Positions 1 through 5,958 of a stretch of DNA of 6,306 bases are shown in pieces. Where the stretch lies: the NCBI GenBank assembly GCA_036502165.1, contig DASXZC010000601.1:1-6306 (forward strand), given 5' to 3'. The stretch's first letter is position 1. The number at the start of each line of letters is the position of its first letter. The notes under the pieces are model-generated. The model was not told the origin of the DNA, made no database searches, and saw nothing but the letters and a program-made list of their open reading frames with translations. The DNA comes from F-183 sp036502165. Lineage in GTDB: Bacteria; Acidobacteriota; Terriglobia; Bryobacterales; Bryobacteraceae. The translations under genes and the position numbers were made by a program.

Positions 1-237
1 CCCTTTGACAATCAACGGCCAAATTTGGCCAATCGAAGGGCGATCCGCGAGGCTGTACGTGAATAGCTCGTCGATCCAAAAAGCGCGCTTCGCATTTTTC
101 GCCGACATCCCAAGGAAGTAGACGACTGTAAAAGCCGCTAAGAAGATCCGCGGGTGGGACTCCATCCGGTCGGCCAGAGATCTTCGGGGCGGGCTAGGCT
201 TCGGTGGGATGGCCGTCTCACTCGGCGCGCAAGTCAT
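1..237 (-). CDS. GT39-like membrane glycosyltransferase, N-terminal fragment (runs off left edge)
   Basis: Reading the minus strand from the ATG at 237 gives 79 codons that stay open to the window edge, so the C-terminal part lies outside. Seen: a Pro/Arg-rich cytoplasmic start (residues 1-29), one hydrophobic segment (about 31-45), then FWIDELFTYSLADRP at 53-67. The W-x-D-E motif just after the first membrane helix is typical of GT-C enzymes of the GT39/ArnT/PMT type, where the acidic pair sits in the first periplasmic loop and helps catalysis; such enzymes transfer sugar from a polyprenyl-phosphate donor. In the upstream in-frame stretch a stop occurs and no start codon follows it, so ATG 237 is the first possible start. 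Its ribosome site is poor (GGGTGA almost touching the ATG); ATG 165 is an alternative but would leave almost nothing before the helix. The gene is divergent from the GT39-like gene at 306, with a 68-bp gap. Family fairly likely; acceptor and sugar unknown. Confidence 0.7.
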   Translation of the reverse strand, partial: MTCAPSETAIPPKPSPPRRSLADRMESHPRIFLAAFTVVYFLGMSAKNAKRAFWIDELFTYSLADRPSIGQIWPLIVKG

Positions 238-305
238 TTCACCCGTATCTATCGGATGCGCGGAGCCTTTGCTCCACTATTGCGGACTAACGATGGTGAG
301 GCGAC

Positions 306-2060
306 TTGCCGATAGCTAGTCATATGCTGATCGATTCGACGCCTAGCAGCGAGTCCGCTGTCAGGGTCGCAGAAGAAGCATCGAGCATCTCCGCGCCGCT
401 GCCGGTTAGCGAATCGAACCGCAGAATCTGGATTCCCTTGGTCGCGGCGGTCGCGATCTTCATTGGCCTTGCTACCGGACTGGCAATGACCAAGGCCCCG
501 TGGTGCGACGAAGGGGCGTTTGCGAATCCTTCCTATAACTTAGCGTTTCTCGGGAAGATGTCGGCCAACGTCATCAATCCTTCTGGCCATTTCCTGAACG
601 CCAACTTGCAGGGGATTCAGCAGCGGTTTTATATTGTCGTGCCAAACCATCTGGTTGCGCTCGCGGCTTGGTTCAAGGTGTTTGGATTCAGCCTCTTCGC
701 CATGCGAGCATACTCGATCTTATGGGGCGCGTTCTCCCTGGTCGCGCTGTTTTACATCGTTCGCAAACTGTTGCCAGTCAATGGCTTGGCCCAACTGGCG
801 ACGCTGTTGACGGCGATCGATTTCGTCTATCTGTGGAGTTCCGCAGACGGGAGAATGGAATCGACTGCGAACGCGTTGGCGCTGGGTTCAATTGCCTCCT
901 ACCTATATTTTCGGGAGCGTAATTTCGGGCGAGCCGTCTGGGTGAGCCAACTGCTGAGCGCGGCTGCGGTGTTTACGCATCCGAACGCCATTCTCGTTCA
1001 ATTGATCCTTGCGGTCATTGTCTGGCGGTTCGACCGGGCGCAGATCAGATGGAAGCATCTGGTCCTCGCGGTCATCCCCTACGGATTCTTTGGCTCTTTG
1101 TGGTTGGTCTATATCGTACAGAGTCCTCACGATTTCGTCGCGCAGTTCTTCTCGAATGCAGCGGGAAGAAATTCGTCACGCTGGAAGACGATCGTACAGC
1201 CATGGTTGGCGGTCTGGAAGGAATTCGTTCGCGAGGTCGCGGTGTACGTCGCGGGTGGCCTTTGGGGCGGCGTGCTGAACAAATGGCTCGTGCTGATTCC
1301 GGTCTTCTATGCGACCGCGCTGATCGCGTTTTTCCGTTCGCAAAAAACGGCGCAGTCGAGGACGTTTCAGTGGTGCCTCGTAGCGCTGGTCTTGGGAATG
1401 ACGCTGCTCAACGGATTCAAGGCGCCGATGTACATGATCTATCTCCTGCCTTTCTACAACGTTGTACTCGCGCTGGGATTCATATGCCTTTGGCATGCCG
1501 GCATCGACGGCAAGGTCTTCGCAGCGGCCGCGATGTCTGGCCTTGTGGCGCTTCAGATTCTCGCCTCTGTCGAGCACATACGCGCCGATGAGTACCACCG
1601 TGATTACCTTCCCGCAATCGCCGATTTGAAGCTAGAGCGTTCCCAGGGAAAATCGATGGTCGGAACTGTGGCGCTCGGTTTCGGGCTCGGATTTACGGGC
1701 TTCCAGGACGACTGGCGGCTTGGGGAGTACAGCCACCTGAAGCCGGATGTCCTTGTGCTCGACCGTTCCTACCGTGACTTCGCGAGTCGCTTTGAGAAGG
1801 ATGAGCCGCAGGTTTTCTTGCATATCGTCAGCACATTGACGACGAACTATGAACTGAAAAAACGCTTCGGCACATTCTGGATTTTCGAACGAGTATCGAA
1901 CCCGACAGGACGTGAACTTCTCGATGTGAAGGACATCGCTATGAAGGAAAAAGGCAAACAGGCCGAATATCTTTTTGAACAGATCGAGCGGGCGGCCGAC
2001 AAAGCTGCCGCCAAAACATCCGAGGACACTTCTACCCATGCCGCATTCCGCCACCCCTGA
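306..2060 (+). CDS. GT39-family (PMT/ArnT-like) integral membrane glycosyltransferase
   Basis: A 584-residue polytopic membrane protein. Seen: a 40-residue polar N-terminus, a first helix at about 41-61, then WCDEG (66-70) with the acidic pair D68-E69 where GT39/ArnT-type GT-C enzymes carry catalytic acids. Further hydrophobic segments lie at roughly 111-123, 130-152, 162-178, 186-201, 211-240, 252-270, 314-343, 356-397 and 403-420. The motif ADGRMES (180-186) matches the conserved Arg/Glu-containing loop of the family. Residues from about 425 onward are non-membrane and end in a charged, probably helical tail (540-570). Known for the family: transfer of a sugar from a polyprenyl-phosphate carrier to protein, lipid or glycan on the outer face of the inner membrane. 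The start is TTG 306: an in-frame stop at 297 rules out anything earlier, and GGTGAGG (295-301) is a good ribosome site; ATG 324 has none. The 3' end overlaps the next gene by 23 nt. Donor and acceptor cannot be told from sequence. Confidence 0.85.
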   Translation: MPIASHMLIDSTPSSESAVRVAEEASSISAPLPVSESNRRIWIPLVAAVAIFIGLATGLAMTKAPWCDEGAFANPSYNLAFLGKMSANVINPSGHFLNANLQGIQQRFYIVVPNHLVALAAWFKVFGFSLFAMRAYSILWGAFSLVALFYIVRKLLPVNGLAQLATLLTAIDFVYLWSSADGRMESTANALALGSIASYLYFRERNFGRAVWVSQLLSAAAVFTHPNAILVQLILAVIVWRFDRAQIRWKHLVLAVIPYGFFGSLWLVYIVQSPHDFVAQFFSNAAGRNSSRWKTIVQPWLAVWKEFVREVAVYVAGGLWGGVLNKWLVLIPVFYATALIAFFRSQKTAQSRTFQWCLVALVLGMTLLNGFKAPMYMIYLLPFYNVVLALGFICLWHAGIDGKVFAAAAMSGLVALQILASVEHIRADEYHRDYLPAIADLKLERSQGKSMVGTVALGFGLGFTGFQDDWRLGEYSHLKPDVLVLDRSYRDFASRFEKDEPQVFLHIVSTLTTNYELKKRFGTFWIFERVSNPTGRELLDVKDIAMKEKGKQAEYLFEQIERAADKAAAKTSEDTSTHAAFRHP

Positions 2061-2820
2061 GTCCCAAAGGCTGAAGCCGATTTCCGTGTCGATCATCATG
2101 CCCGTCATGGACGAGACGACTTCCCTGCGTGAAACCGTCGACATCGTCATGAACGACATCCGGCGCGAGGACATCCACGAAGTCATCTGCGTCGTCAGCA
2201 AGTTCACTAAACCCGAGTCGCTGGCGATGTGCAAGGAACTCGAAGAATCCTATCCCGGGATCGTCTGGACACGGCAGCAGACTAAGCCTTACCTCGGCGG
2301 AGCGCTGCAGGATGCGTTCGCCTGGTCGACTGGCACGCACATCATGCTGATGGCGTCCGATCTCGAGACCGAGCCGCGGGCGGCGAAGGACATGATCGCG
2401 AAGGCGCGCTCCGAGGGGTGGGACATCGTCGCCACCACACGTTGGACTGAGGGTGGCGGCTTTGCCGGCTACAACCCCGTGAAGCTGGTCGCCAACTGGT
2501 TCTTCCAGAAGGGCATCGGATTCCTGTATCACACCAATCTGACCGACCTTACGTTCGGCTACCGCATTTGGCGCACTGAGACGCTACGCGGGCATCAGTG
2601 GGAAGAGCTGCGGCATCCGTTCCTGCTCGAATGCCTGCTGCGTCCGCTGTTGAATGGGGCGACATCGATTGAGATCCCGGTGAAGTGGGAAGCGCGCAAG
2701 GAAGGCGAGTCGCACAACCCGTTTTGGAGAAATTTTGTGTATTTCCGGATCGCCTTGAAGCTGCGTTTCCAAGGCCGGAACCGGATTGCGGCGCGGCCCG
2801 CCGCCGAGGCTAACCAGTAA
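2038..2820 (+). CDS. GT2-family glycosyltransferase, polyprenyl/dolichyl-phosphate sugar synthase-like
   Basis: A 260-residue GT-A fold enzyme. Seen: the N-terminal strand and nucleotide-binding start SVSIIMPVMDE (16-26), the acidic metal/nucleotide motif SDLETEP (107-113) in the place of the D-x-D of GT2, RWTEGGG (135-141), LTDLTFGYR (168-176) and IPVKWEARKEGES (213-225). These blocks follow the order of dolichol-phosphate-mannose synthases (GSRY-EGG, DLTSGFR, IP-x-F-x-R-x-x-GES). Such enzymes move a sugar from a nucleotide sugar to polyprenyl phosphate on the cytoplasmic face. No membrane helices are visible, as in the short soluble DPM1 type. Start: ATG 2038 places the first strand at the usual distance; it has GAGG at 2022-2025, a rather long spacing. 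The frame is open back to TTG 1975, but that start lacks a ribosome site and would overlap the upstream gene by 86 nt. The gene is probably translated by coupling to the upstream gene, and may supply its lipid-linked donor (inference). Sugar specificity is unknown. Confidence 0.85.
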   Translation: MPHSATPESQRLKPISVSIIMPVMDETTSLRETVDIVMNDIRREDIHEVICVVSKFTKPESLAMCKELEESYPGIVWTRQQTKPYLGGALQDAFAWSTGTHIMLMASDLETEPRAAKDMIAKARSEGWDIVATTRWTEGGGFAGYNPVKLVANWFFQKGIGFLYHTNLTDLTFGYRIWRTETLRGHQWEELRHPFLLECLLRPLLNGATSIEIPVKWEARKEGESHNPFWRNFVYFRIALKLRFQGRNRIAARPAAEANQ

Positions 2821-4016
2821 TGAAGACTACGATCGTCACCACCACCATTTACGTCCCTTCCGCGCTCGAAAAGTATGGGCAGAATGCCAGGTTCTTCGGC
2901 CATTCCGACTTGAACTTCGTCGTGATCGGCGACAAGAAGACGCCGGCCGAGACGCGCTCGTTCTGTGAGAGTCTGTCCGCGCGGCATTATCCCTGCACCT
3001 ACTTGGGCGTCGAGGATCAGCAGACCTATCTCGAGCGCTATCCGGCGCTGTGGAATCATCTGCCGTTCAATTCGATCCAGCGGCGTAACGTTGGCCTTTT
3101 GAAGGCTTGGGAAGACGGCGCCGACATCATCATCACTGTCGATGACGACAACTGGATGCTCAATCATGACTTCCTGAAGCTGCACGCGGTCGTGGGGCAG
3201 ACTCCGGAGCTGCCGGCATTTGAGACTTCGTCGGGCTGGTTCAATGTCTGCTCGATGCTCGAGGAAGCGAGCGGCACGCCGTTTTATCATCGCGGATTTC
3301 CGCGCGGCGAGCGCTGGAAGGAACGCGAGATTTTCACCTGCGTGGCGCCGATCCGGAGACGGGTTTCGGTGAACGCGGGATTGTGGCTGGACGATCCGGA
3401 TATCGACGCCATGACGCGGCTCGAACGGCCGATCGTTGTGCGTGGGATGGCGGCGGGGGCACCGGAGCGGTTCGCGCTGCAGCCGGGGACGTGGTCGCCG
3501 TTCAATTCGCAGAATACGGCTCTAATGCGCGAGGTGATTCCGGCGTACTTTATGAGCCCTTGTGTCGGGCGGTACGACGACATATGGCCGAGCTATATCG
3601 TCGTGCGGATCGCGCAGCATCTGGGCGATGTCATTGCTTACGGACATCCGCTGCTGCGACAGAAGCGGAACGAACACATCCTGTGGCGGGACCTCGATAA
3701 CGAGCGCATCGGCATGCTGCTGACCGACGAGTTCTGCGCGGCGTTGCGATCGCTCGATCTGCAAGGCAAGACGTATCACGAGTGCTACGGCGAAGTGGCG
3801 CGCAAGCTGCCGGTCGCATGGCCTGTCGGAGCGAAGTGGACTGACGCGATGGTTGCGGCGCGGGCGGGACTGATCGAGGGAATCGGAATCTGGCACGACG
3901 TGTTCGAGACGGCGGGAGCGGGTTCGAGCGCCGAGGCGGCGTCGGGATCAAGCGATCTCGCGAAGCTCGCAGAGGCACAGGAAGCGGCGGAGCCGGTCGC
4001 GGTATTCGCGGACTGA
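2820..4016 (+). CDS. RGP/UDP-arabinopyranose mutase-like (GT75-related) protein with STELLO-like N-terminus
   Basis: A 398-residue soluble GT-A-like protein. Seen: VVIGDKKTP (34-42) and LPFNSIQRRNVG (81-92), which recall the STELLO/DUF288 N-terminus; the acidic triad D108-D109-D110; then a run of blocks in the order of plant reversibly glycosylated polypeptides: WFNV (140-143), HRGFPRGERW (157-166), VNAGLWLDDPDIDAMTRL (184-201) and GRYDDIWPSYIVVRIAQHLG (250-269). In plant UDP-arabinopyranose mutases the DDD motif is required and the Arg of the RGYP motif is the residue reversibly glycosylated; here R158 occupies that place. Known for the family: pyranose/furanose interconversion of UDP-arabinose with self-glycosylation. 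Inference: a mutase or glycosyltransferase acting on a nucleotide sugar in this operon. Residues 364-398 are an Ala/Glu/Ser-rich, probably disordered tail. ATG 2820 overlaps the upstream TAA by one base (TAATG), with GAGG at 2806-2809. Family resemblance was recognised by eye; substrate unknown, and a plain glycosyltransferase is possible. Confidence 0.75.
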   Translation: MKTTIVTTTIYVPSALEKYGQNARFFGHSDLNFVVIGDKKTPAETRSFCESLSARHYPCTYLGVEDQQTYLERYPALWNHLPFNSIQRRNVGLLKAWEDGADIIITVDDDNWMLNHDFLKLHAVVGQTPELPAFETSSGWFNVCSMLEEASGTPFYHRGFPRGERWKEREIFTCVAPIRRRVSVNAGLWLDDPDIDAMTRLERPIVVRGMAAGAPERFALQPGTWSPFNSQNTALMREVIPAYFMSPCVGRYDDIWPSYIVVRIAQHLGDVIAYGHPLLRQKRNEHILWRDLDNERIGMLLTDEFCAALRSLDLQGKTYHECYGEVARKLPVAWPVGAKWTDAMVAARAGLIEGIGIWHDVFETAGAGSSAEAASGSSDLAKLAEAQEAAEPVAVFAD

Positions 4017-4023
4017 GTTGAAT

Positions 4024-4030
4024 GGGAGGA
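4024..4030 (+). promoter_or_regulatory. Ribosome binding site that decides the epimerase start
   Basis: GGGAGGA, a strong Shine-Dalgarno sequence, sits three bases before ATG 4034. An in-frame ATG at 4022 overlaps this site and has no ribosome site of its own, so the four extra residues it would add (MGGS) are almost certainly not translated. The protein from 4034 begins MKRVLVNGAGGFIG, which puts the Rossmann glycine motif at the usual place. Confidence 0.8.
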
Positions 4031-4033
4031 TCG

Positions 4034-5011
4034 ATGAAGCGAGTATTGGTCAACGGCGCTGGTGGATTTATCGGCGGCCATTTAGTAAAGCGGTTGAAGT
4101 CGGAAGGATTCTGGGTCCGCGGCGTCGATATCAAGCGCCACGAATTCACGCATCCGCCGTCGGATGAATTCGTCCTGGGCGATTTGCGGGATCCGAATGT
4201 CTCCCGAGAGGCGGTCGATGGGATCGATGAAGTGTATCAACTCGCCGCCGATATGGGCGGGGCCGGATACATCTTCACCGGCGAACACGACGCCGCGGTG
4301 ATGCACAACTCGGCGACCATCAATCTGAATACGCTCGAGCATGGAACCCGCGCGGGCGTGAAGAAGTTCTTTTATTCCTCGTCGGCGTGCATTTATCCGG
4401 AACGGAACCAAATGGATCCGAATAATCCGCTGTGCTCGGAGGACTCGGCGTATCCGGCGGCTCCCGATTCCGAGTATGGATGGGAAAAGCTGTTCAGCGA
4501 GCGGCTGTACTTCGCCTATGCGCGCAATCACGGCGTGCAGGTGCGCGTCGCCCGGTTCCACAATATTTTTGGACCGGAAGGTACATGGTGCGGCGGGCGC
4601 GAAAAGGCTCCGGCGGCGATGTGCCGCAAGGTCGCCGAAACCGAGGACGGCGGGGAGATCGAGATCTGGGGCGACGGCACGCAGACGCGTTCGTTCCTCT
4701 ATGTCGATGAGTGCGTCGAAGGTGTGCGGCGGCTGATGGATTCGGATTTCGCAGGGCCGGTCAATATCGGCTCGATGGAAATGGTGACGATCAACCGGCT
4801 CGTCGAAATGGCTATGGAAGTGGCGGGCAAGGAAGTGCGGATCCGGCACATTCCGGGGCCGCTCGGAGTGCGGGGAAGGAATTCGGACAATCGCCTGATT
4901 CAGGAGAAACTCGGCTGGGAGCCGAAGTTCTCACTCGAACGGGGACTCGATCGGACCTATCATTGGATCCTGCAGCAGATCGAACGCCGGTCGGCTTCGA
5001 TCGCGGCGTAA
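4034..5011 (+). CDS. GDP-mannose 3,5-epimerase (extended SDR family)
   Basis: A 325-residue NAD-binding sugar epimerase. It would convert GDP-D-mannose to GDP-L-galactose (and GDP-L-gulose) through oxidation at C4, epimerisation at C5 and C3, and re-reduction. Seen: the Rossmann motif GAGGFIG (8-14), D32 ending the second strand, AADMGGAG (71-78), SSSACIYPE (115-123) with catalytic C119, the YxxxK pair Y148/K152, FHNIFGPEGTW (175-185), GGREKAPAAMCRK (187-199) with K191, IWGDGTQTRSF (211-221), DECVEGVRRL (225-234), GPVNIGS (241-247) and HIPGPLGVRGRNSDN (272-286). These blocks match plant GDP-mannose 3,5-epimerase closely, including the Cys/Lys acid-base pair that sets it apart from UDP-glucose 4-epimerases and dehydratases. 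Length is slightly shorter than the plant enzyme, lacking its N-terminal extension. It lies 17 nt after the RGP-like gene as the last gene of the operon, followed by a hairpin. Plants use the product for ascorbate and cell walls; here glycan synthesis is more likely, given three glycosyltransferase-type neighbours. No ascorbate-pathway gene is in view. Confidence 0.9.
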   Translation: MKRVLVNGAGGFIGGHLVKRLKSEGFWVRGVDIKRHEFTHPPSDEFVLGDLRDPNVSREAVDGIDEVYQLAADMGGAGYIFTGEHDAAVMHNSATINLNTLEHGTRAGVKKFFYSSSACIYPERNQMDPNNPLCSEDSAYPAAPDSEYGWEKLFSERLYFAYARNHGVQVRVARFHNIFGPEGTWCGGREKAPAAMCRKVAETEDGGEIEIWGDGTQTRSFLYVDECVEGVRRLMDSDFAGPVNIGSMEMVTINRLVEMAMEVAGKEVRIRHIPGPLGVRGRNSDNRLIQEKLGWEPKFSLERGLDRTYHWILQQIERRSASIAA

Positions 5012-5017
5012 GTTTCG

Positions 5018-5055
5018 CTCCGGTGGACCAGCCTCCTGAAACTGGTCCACCGGAG
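5018..5055. terminator. Perfect 14-bp hairpin between convergent genes, probable terminator
   Basis: CTCCGGTGGACCAG (5018-5031) and its exact reverse complement CTGGTCCACCGGAG (5042-5055) enclose a 10-nt loop. The hairpin sits between the epimerase stop (5011) and the cytochrome stop (5071), where a terminator for both strands is expected. On the plus strand only a short TTT follows (5056-5058); on the minus strand no T-run follows, so classic Rho-independent termination is weakly supported in the plus direction and not in the minus one. An 8-nt direct repeat, AGTTTCGC, brackets it (5011-5018 and 5054-5061). Confidence 0.65.
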
Positions 5056-5070
5056 TTTCGCATTGCAGCC

Positions 5071-5832
5071 TTAGAACTTCGGCCCCGGAGGATGCATGTT
5101 CCCCTGGTGGCAAGTGAAGCAACGCACTGCGTTGTGCCCTCCGAACGTTTCCTTATTCGCGGTCATCACCATTTGAATCATCTTGCGGGCAGTCTCTTTC
5201 TGCGGCTTGTCGTCCGACGCGAAGTTGCCCTGCACGTGGCAGAATTGGCAGTTCTGGCCGAGTGCGAAAGTGAACGCCTGCATCGTGTCGATCAACGACG
5301 ACGCCGGGTTGCCGCCTAGCAATTTGACGTTCTTGGCATGCCCAGCCTCGGCGATGGTCATCTCCGGCTTCCGCAGCGCGTCACCGGCCGAGTCGGGTTG
5401 CTTGTCGAGCACCAGCGTCTGCGCCTGATTCCCACGGGCATTGGTCGTTGCCACCTCGATCGTGAGCGTCTTGCCATCGCCGGAAAGCGAATATTTCGCC
5501 GTAATCGAGCGATTCTCGGGCTGCACGGCATTGACGACGAGTGTCGAGCCTTCGAACTTCGCGGTACTCTTCAGCGGGAGTCCGCCGAGGGTGCCGTGGC
5601 CTTCCTTTCCGGACAAATCCCAACGATAACTGGACCGTTGTTCCCCGCGCTGCGTAGTGACGCCGTTGGTCTGCGTCAGGTGGCCGTCCTTTTGATCAAT
5701 GATTGCGAGATAGGTCGCGTTCGGAGGAAGTCCCTGGCTTTTATCGTTTGCTTTCCAAACGCCCGAGAAATCGGGGGTCTGGGCGCAGAGCATGCCCGTC
5801 CCGATGGCGGCGATCCAAAACAATTTGTTCAT
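5071..5832 (-). CDS. Secreted di-heme c-type cytochrome, reaction-centre cytochrome subunit-like, with N-terminal beta domain
   Basis: A 253-residue exported protein. Seen: a signal peptide (1-17, MNKLFWIAAIGTGMLCA) with likely signal peptidase I cleavage near 17/18; an N-terminal beta-rich domain starting DFSGVW (21-26) and reaching about 145; and a C-terminal cytochrome domain with two heme-attachment motifs, CQFCH (195-199) and CFTCH (238-242). M184, eleven residues before the first Cys, and M218 or M221 before the second are candidate distal ligands, an arrangement like the photosynthetic reaction centre cytochrome subunit family (PF02276-type). Single-domain relatives are widespread in non-phototrophic Acidobacteriota and probably carry electrons in the periplasm; the partner is unknown. 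Start: ATG 5832 has GAGG five bases upstream (5838-5841) and begins the signal peptide. The frame is open to 5883, but that would put 17 polar residues before the signal. The cysteine at 16 has no proper lipobox (MLC). The gene converges with the epimerase operon and diverges from the gene at 5971. Confidence 0.85.
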   Translation of the reverse strand: MNKLFWIAAIGTGMLCAQTPDFSGVWKANDKSQGLPPNATYLAIIDQKDGHLTQTNGVTTQRGEQRSSYRWDLSGKEGHGTLGGLPLKSTAKFEGSTLVVNAVQPENRSITAKYSLSGDGKTLTIEVATTNARGNQAQTLVLDKQPDSAGDALRKPEMTIAEAGHAKNVKLLGGNPASSLIDTMQAFTFALGQNCQFCHVQGNFASDDKPQKETARKMIQMVMTANKETFGGHNAVRCFTCHQGNMHPPGPKF

Positions 5833-5858
5833 AGCAACCTCGTTTCCATGAGTCGAAT

Positions 5859-5928
5859 TTCGGACGCGAGTCCCCCAAAGCACTGCGCGCCATGGCTTCC
5901 CATCATAACGCGTCCGAAGATGTATGAG
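5859..5928. repeat. 10-bp perfect inverted repeat in the divergent intergenic region
   Basis: TTCGGACGCG (5859-5868) and its exact reverse complement CGCGTCCGAA (5919-5928) are separated by 50 bp. Both arms lie between the divergent starts at 5832 and 5971. The right arm lies immediately upstream of the candidate minus-strand -10 hexamer, in its presumed -35/-10 spacer, and the left arm would lie in the leader of the cytochrome transcript. Possible roles are paired operator half-sites or a long-range RNA stem; the sequence does not decide between them, and chance is not excluded. Confidence 0.4.
5912..5917 (-). promoter_or_regulatory. Candidate -10 element for the cytochrome gene
   Basis: On the minus strand these bases read TATGAT, five of six matches to the sigma-70 consensus, about 80 bp upstream of the cytochrome ATG at 5832. 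No convincing -35 hexamer at 16-18 bp was found, so this is tentative. Confidence 0.3.
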
Positions 5929-5958
5929 GAAAGATGCAACATTCGAGCGCGAGCCGCG

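Noticed and set aside
262..275. GGAGC-CTTT-GCTCC hairpin in the divergent gap
   Set aside because: The stem is only 5 bp, with no T-run and no clear link to a start or promoter; too short to call as a regulatory feature.
1049..1591. Alternative plus-strand frame inside the GT39-like gene (180 codons)
   Set aside because: Arg/Gly-rich translation with no motifs, while the main frame carries conserved GT39 features and membrane helices.
2595..3290. Long antisense open frame across the GT2/RGP-like junction (231 codons, minus strand)
   Set aside because: It lies opposite two well-supported genes, shows no recognisable domain, and is Arg/Leu-rich as expected of a shadow frame in GC-rich coding DNA.
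4082..4849. Long antisense open frame opposite the epimerase (255 codons, minus strand)
   Set aside because: The plus strand encodes an almost complete set of epimerase motifs over the same bases; the His/Arg/Ile-rich minus translation has no family features.
5779..5787. Possible lipoprotein cysteine (residue 16) in the cytochrome signal peptide
   Set aside because: The preceding residues (G-M-L) do not fit a lipobox, which needs a small residue directly before Cys; ordinary signal peptidase I cleavage is more likely.
5862..5873. GGAC-GCGA-GTCC mini-hairpin overlapping the left inverted-repeat arm
   Set aside because: A 4-bp stem is expected by chance; the GCGA tetraloop would form only on the plus strand, which is not the strand of the cytochrome transcript here.
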